Shown: positions 33,065 through 34,171 of the stretch, one piece after another
How the letters are laid out: the number at the start of each line of letters is the position of its first letter
How positions within the stretch are numbered: position 1 is the stretch's first letter
NCBI GenBank assembly: GCA_937858365.1
Contig: CALLYK010000531.1
Coordinates: 1 to 34,171, forward strand
Direction: 5' to 3'
Length of the DNA stretch: 34,171 nucleotides
Source of the DNA: an uncultured Isosphaeraceae bacterium
Lineage (GTDB): Bacteria; Planctomycetota; Planctomycetia; Isosphaerales; Isosphaeraceae
Translations under genes and position numbers: made by a program
Notes under the pieces: model-generated
What the model saw: the letters and a program-made list of their open reading frames with translations, nothing else
What the model was told of the DNA's origin: nothing
Databases searched by the model: none

Positions 33065-33952
33065 TTGCGAAAGATCAGCAAATTGTACATTCGCATTATC
33101 CCGCGCCTAGACATCAAAGGCCCGAACCTGGTGAAGGGGATTCACTTGGAGGGCCTGCGCGTGCTAGGCAAGCCGCAGCAATTCTCCCGCTATTACTACG
33201 AGCACGGGGCTGATGAGCTAATCTACATGGACGTGGTCGCCAGCCTGTACGGCCGGAACAGTCTGCTGCACATTGTCGAGCAAACGTCGCGCGAGATCTT
33301 CATTCCCCTGACGGTCGGCGGCGGGTTGCGGACTCTCGCCGACATCCGCGCCGTGCTGCGGGCCGGGGCCGACAAGGTGTCACTCAACACGGCGGCACTG
33401 GCCCAGCCGCAGTTGGTCCGCGAGGCCGCCAAGAGCTACGGCTCCTCGACGATCGTCATCTCGATCGAGGCCAAGAAGCAGGTCAACGGCTCCTACGAGT
33501 GCTATACCGACAACGGCCGCGAGCGTACCCGGATGGACGTCTTGGACTGGGCGGCGCGCGTCGCCGAGCTGGGCGCCGGCGAGATCCTGCTGACGTCGAT
33601 CGACCGCGAGGGCACCGGCCAAGGATACGACGTGGAGCTGACGCGCCGCGTCGCCGAAATCGTGCCGATCCCGGTCATCGCCTGCGGTGGCGCTGGCAAA
33701 CTTGACGACCTAGGCGAGGTAATCGAGCACGGCAAGGCGGACGCGGTCTGTGCTGCATCGCTTTTGCACTACCGCTACCTCCAGGACAACCCTGGAGGCG
33801 AGGAGTTCTTTACCGAGGGGAACGTCGATTACCTCCGTAGCGGCCAGACGTTCAGCCGTGTGCGTGCGGCCAACCTGGATGAGATCAAGGGCCATCTGGC
33901 GGGGCAGGGTATCGCCTGCCGGCCTGCCCGGGAGGAGACCAGCCATGTCTGA
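33065..33952 (+). CDS. hisF: Divergent HisF, probable glutamine-amidotransferase partner for sugar modification
   Basis: The 295-residue TIM-barrel protein aligns along its length with HisF. It keeps the catalytic D16 (RIIPRLDIK, T. maritima D11) and the SIDREGT loop near 180. The Asp equivalent to T. maritima D130 is Glu here (E135 in ISIEAKK). It also carries an insert of about 25 residues (near 240-270) after ASLLHYRY. HisF receives ammonia from HisH. In histidine synthesis the pair makes IGP, while in O-antigen loci a second HisF/HisH pair serves WbpG-type amidotransferases. The genomic setting points to the latter. The start is a TTG at 33065 with AGGT six bases upstream, since no ATG fits. 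The end overlaps HisH by 8 bases. Confidence 0.87.
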   Translation: MRKISKLYIRIIPRLDIKGPNLVKGIHLEGLRVLGKPQQFSRYYYEHGADELIYMDVVASLYGRNSLLHIVEQTSREIFIPLTVGGGLRTLADIRAVLRAGADKVSLNTAALAQPQLVREAAKSYGSSTIVISIEAKKQVNGSYECYTDNGRERTRMDVLDWAARVAELGAGEILLTSIDREGTGQGYDVELTRRVAEIVPIPVIACGGAGKLDDLGEVIEHGKADAVCAASLLHYRYLQDNPGGEEFFTEGNVDYLRSGQTFSRVRAANLDEIKGHLAGQGIACRPAREETSHV

Positions 33953-34171
33953 TCGTCACGCGCCGACGGTGGCCATCGTCGATTACGAGCTGGGCAACCT
34001 GTTCAGCGTCAAGCACGCCTGTGAGCACGTCGGTTTGCAGCCGCTAATCACGTCGTCGCCGGCGGAGGTACGGGCGGCTGACGCGGTCATCCTGCCTGGC
34101 ATCGGCGCCTTCGGCGACGCGATGTCGGCGCTGCGCCGGCGCGGCCTGGTCGGCGCCCTGCACGAGGTCGT
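33945..34171 (+). CDS. hisH: HisH, glutaminase subunit (5' part, cut by window edge)
   Basis: The first 75 codons are present. The start VAIVDYELGNLFSVKHACEHVG and the PGIGAFGDAM oxyanion-strand motif (about 51-60) identify the class I glutamine amidotransferase HisH. It hydrolyses glutamine and channels ammonia into HisF. GGAGGAG about 8 bases before the ATG fixes the start, and the start overlaps the HisF stop by 8 bases. The catalytic Cys, His and Glu lie beyond the window. Confidence 0.9.
   Translation, partial: MSDRHAPTVAIVDYELGNLFSVKHACEHVGLQPLITSSPAEVRAADAVILPGIGAFGDAMSALRRRGLVGALHEV

Overview
This GC-rich, gene-dense window most likely comes from a planctomycete, probably of the Isosphaerales/Gemmatales type. 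The markers are a DUF1559 H-X9-DG pilin-like protein with its usual small lipoprotein, a PEP-CTERM protein, an ECF sigma/anti-sigma pair, a double-FHA protein and a large TPR-tailed O-antigen ligase. The phylum is inferred from this family content; no rRNA or other taxonomic marker is present.

Region 1 (1-12.7 kb) is mostly housekeeping and cell-envelope genes in short units. A truncated FAD-dependent dehydrogenase (COG2509 type) and ribonuclease HI lie on the minus strand, with a small HAD-like phosphatase on the plus strand. The ECF sigma factor and anti-sigma factor overlap by 4 bases. A LarA-like (DUF2088) protein and the folate-binding Fe-S repair protein YgfZ form a tight pair. The DUF1559 pilin-like protein and a lipoprotein lie on the minus strand. 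An RmlD-like sugar-nucleotide reductase, a double-FHA protein, a secreted NHL-repeat PEP-CTERM protein and a small Ser/Pro/Gly-rich secreted protein follow.

Region 2 (12.8-27.5 kb) is a polysaccharide assembly and export locus, all on the plus strand. It encodes, in order, an O-antigen ligase/polymerase with a TPR tail, a Wzc-type co-polymerase/tyrosine kinase ending in a (Gly-Tyr)12 tract, a UDP-HexNAc dehydrogenase and an NAD-dependent sugar epimerase. A two-part protein joining a WecA/MraY-type phosphoglycosyl transferase to the membrane and Rossmann half of a CapD/FlaA1-type protein comes next, then an ABC export permease (Wzm) and two tandem Wzt ATPases with similar ATPase halves and different C-terminal domains. 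Parts of both the Wzy/Wzc and the ABC-transporter routes are therefore present. No Wzx flippase or Wza outer-membrane channel is visible here.

Region 3 (27.6 kb to the end) looks like a sugar-modification cassette on the plus strand. It contains a GT-B-like protein without a clear family, a Gfo/Idh/MocA oxidoreductase, a CMP-sialate-type cytidylyltransferase and an SDR oxidoreductase, joined by ATGA overlaps. A left-handed beta-helix acyltransferase, a divergent HisF and the start of HisH follow. NeuA-like plus HisF/HisH genes next to surface-polysaccharide genes are typical of nonulosonic (legionaminic/pseudaminic-like) or amidino-sugar pathways, so a WbpG/PseA-type amidotransferase and NeuB/NeuC-type genes may lie just past the right edge. 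The most unusual points are the phosphoglycosyl transferase-CapD fusion, the Gly-Tyr tract on the kinase, the paired Wzt proteins, and the HisF in which the catalytic Asp equivalent to T. maritima D130 is Glu.
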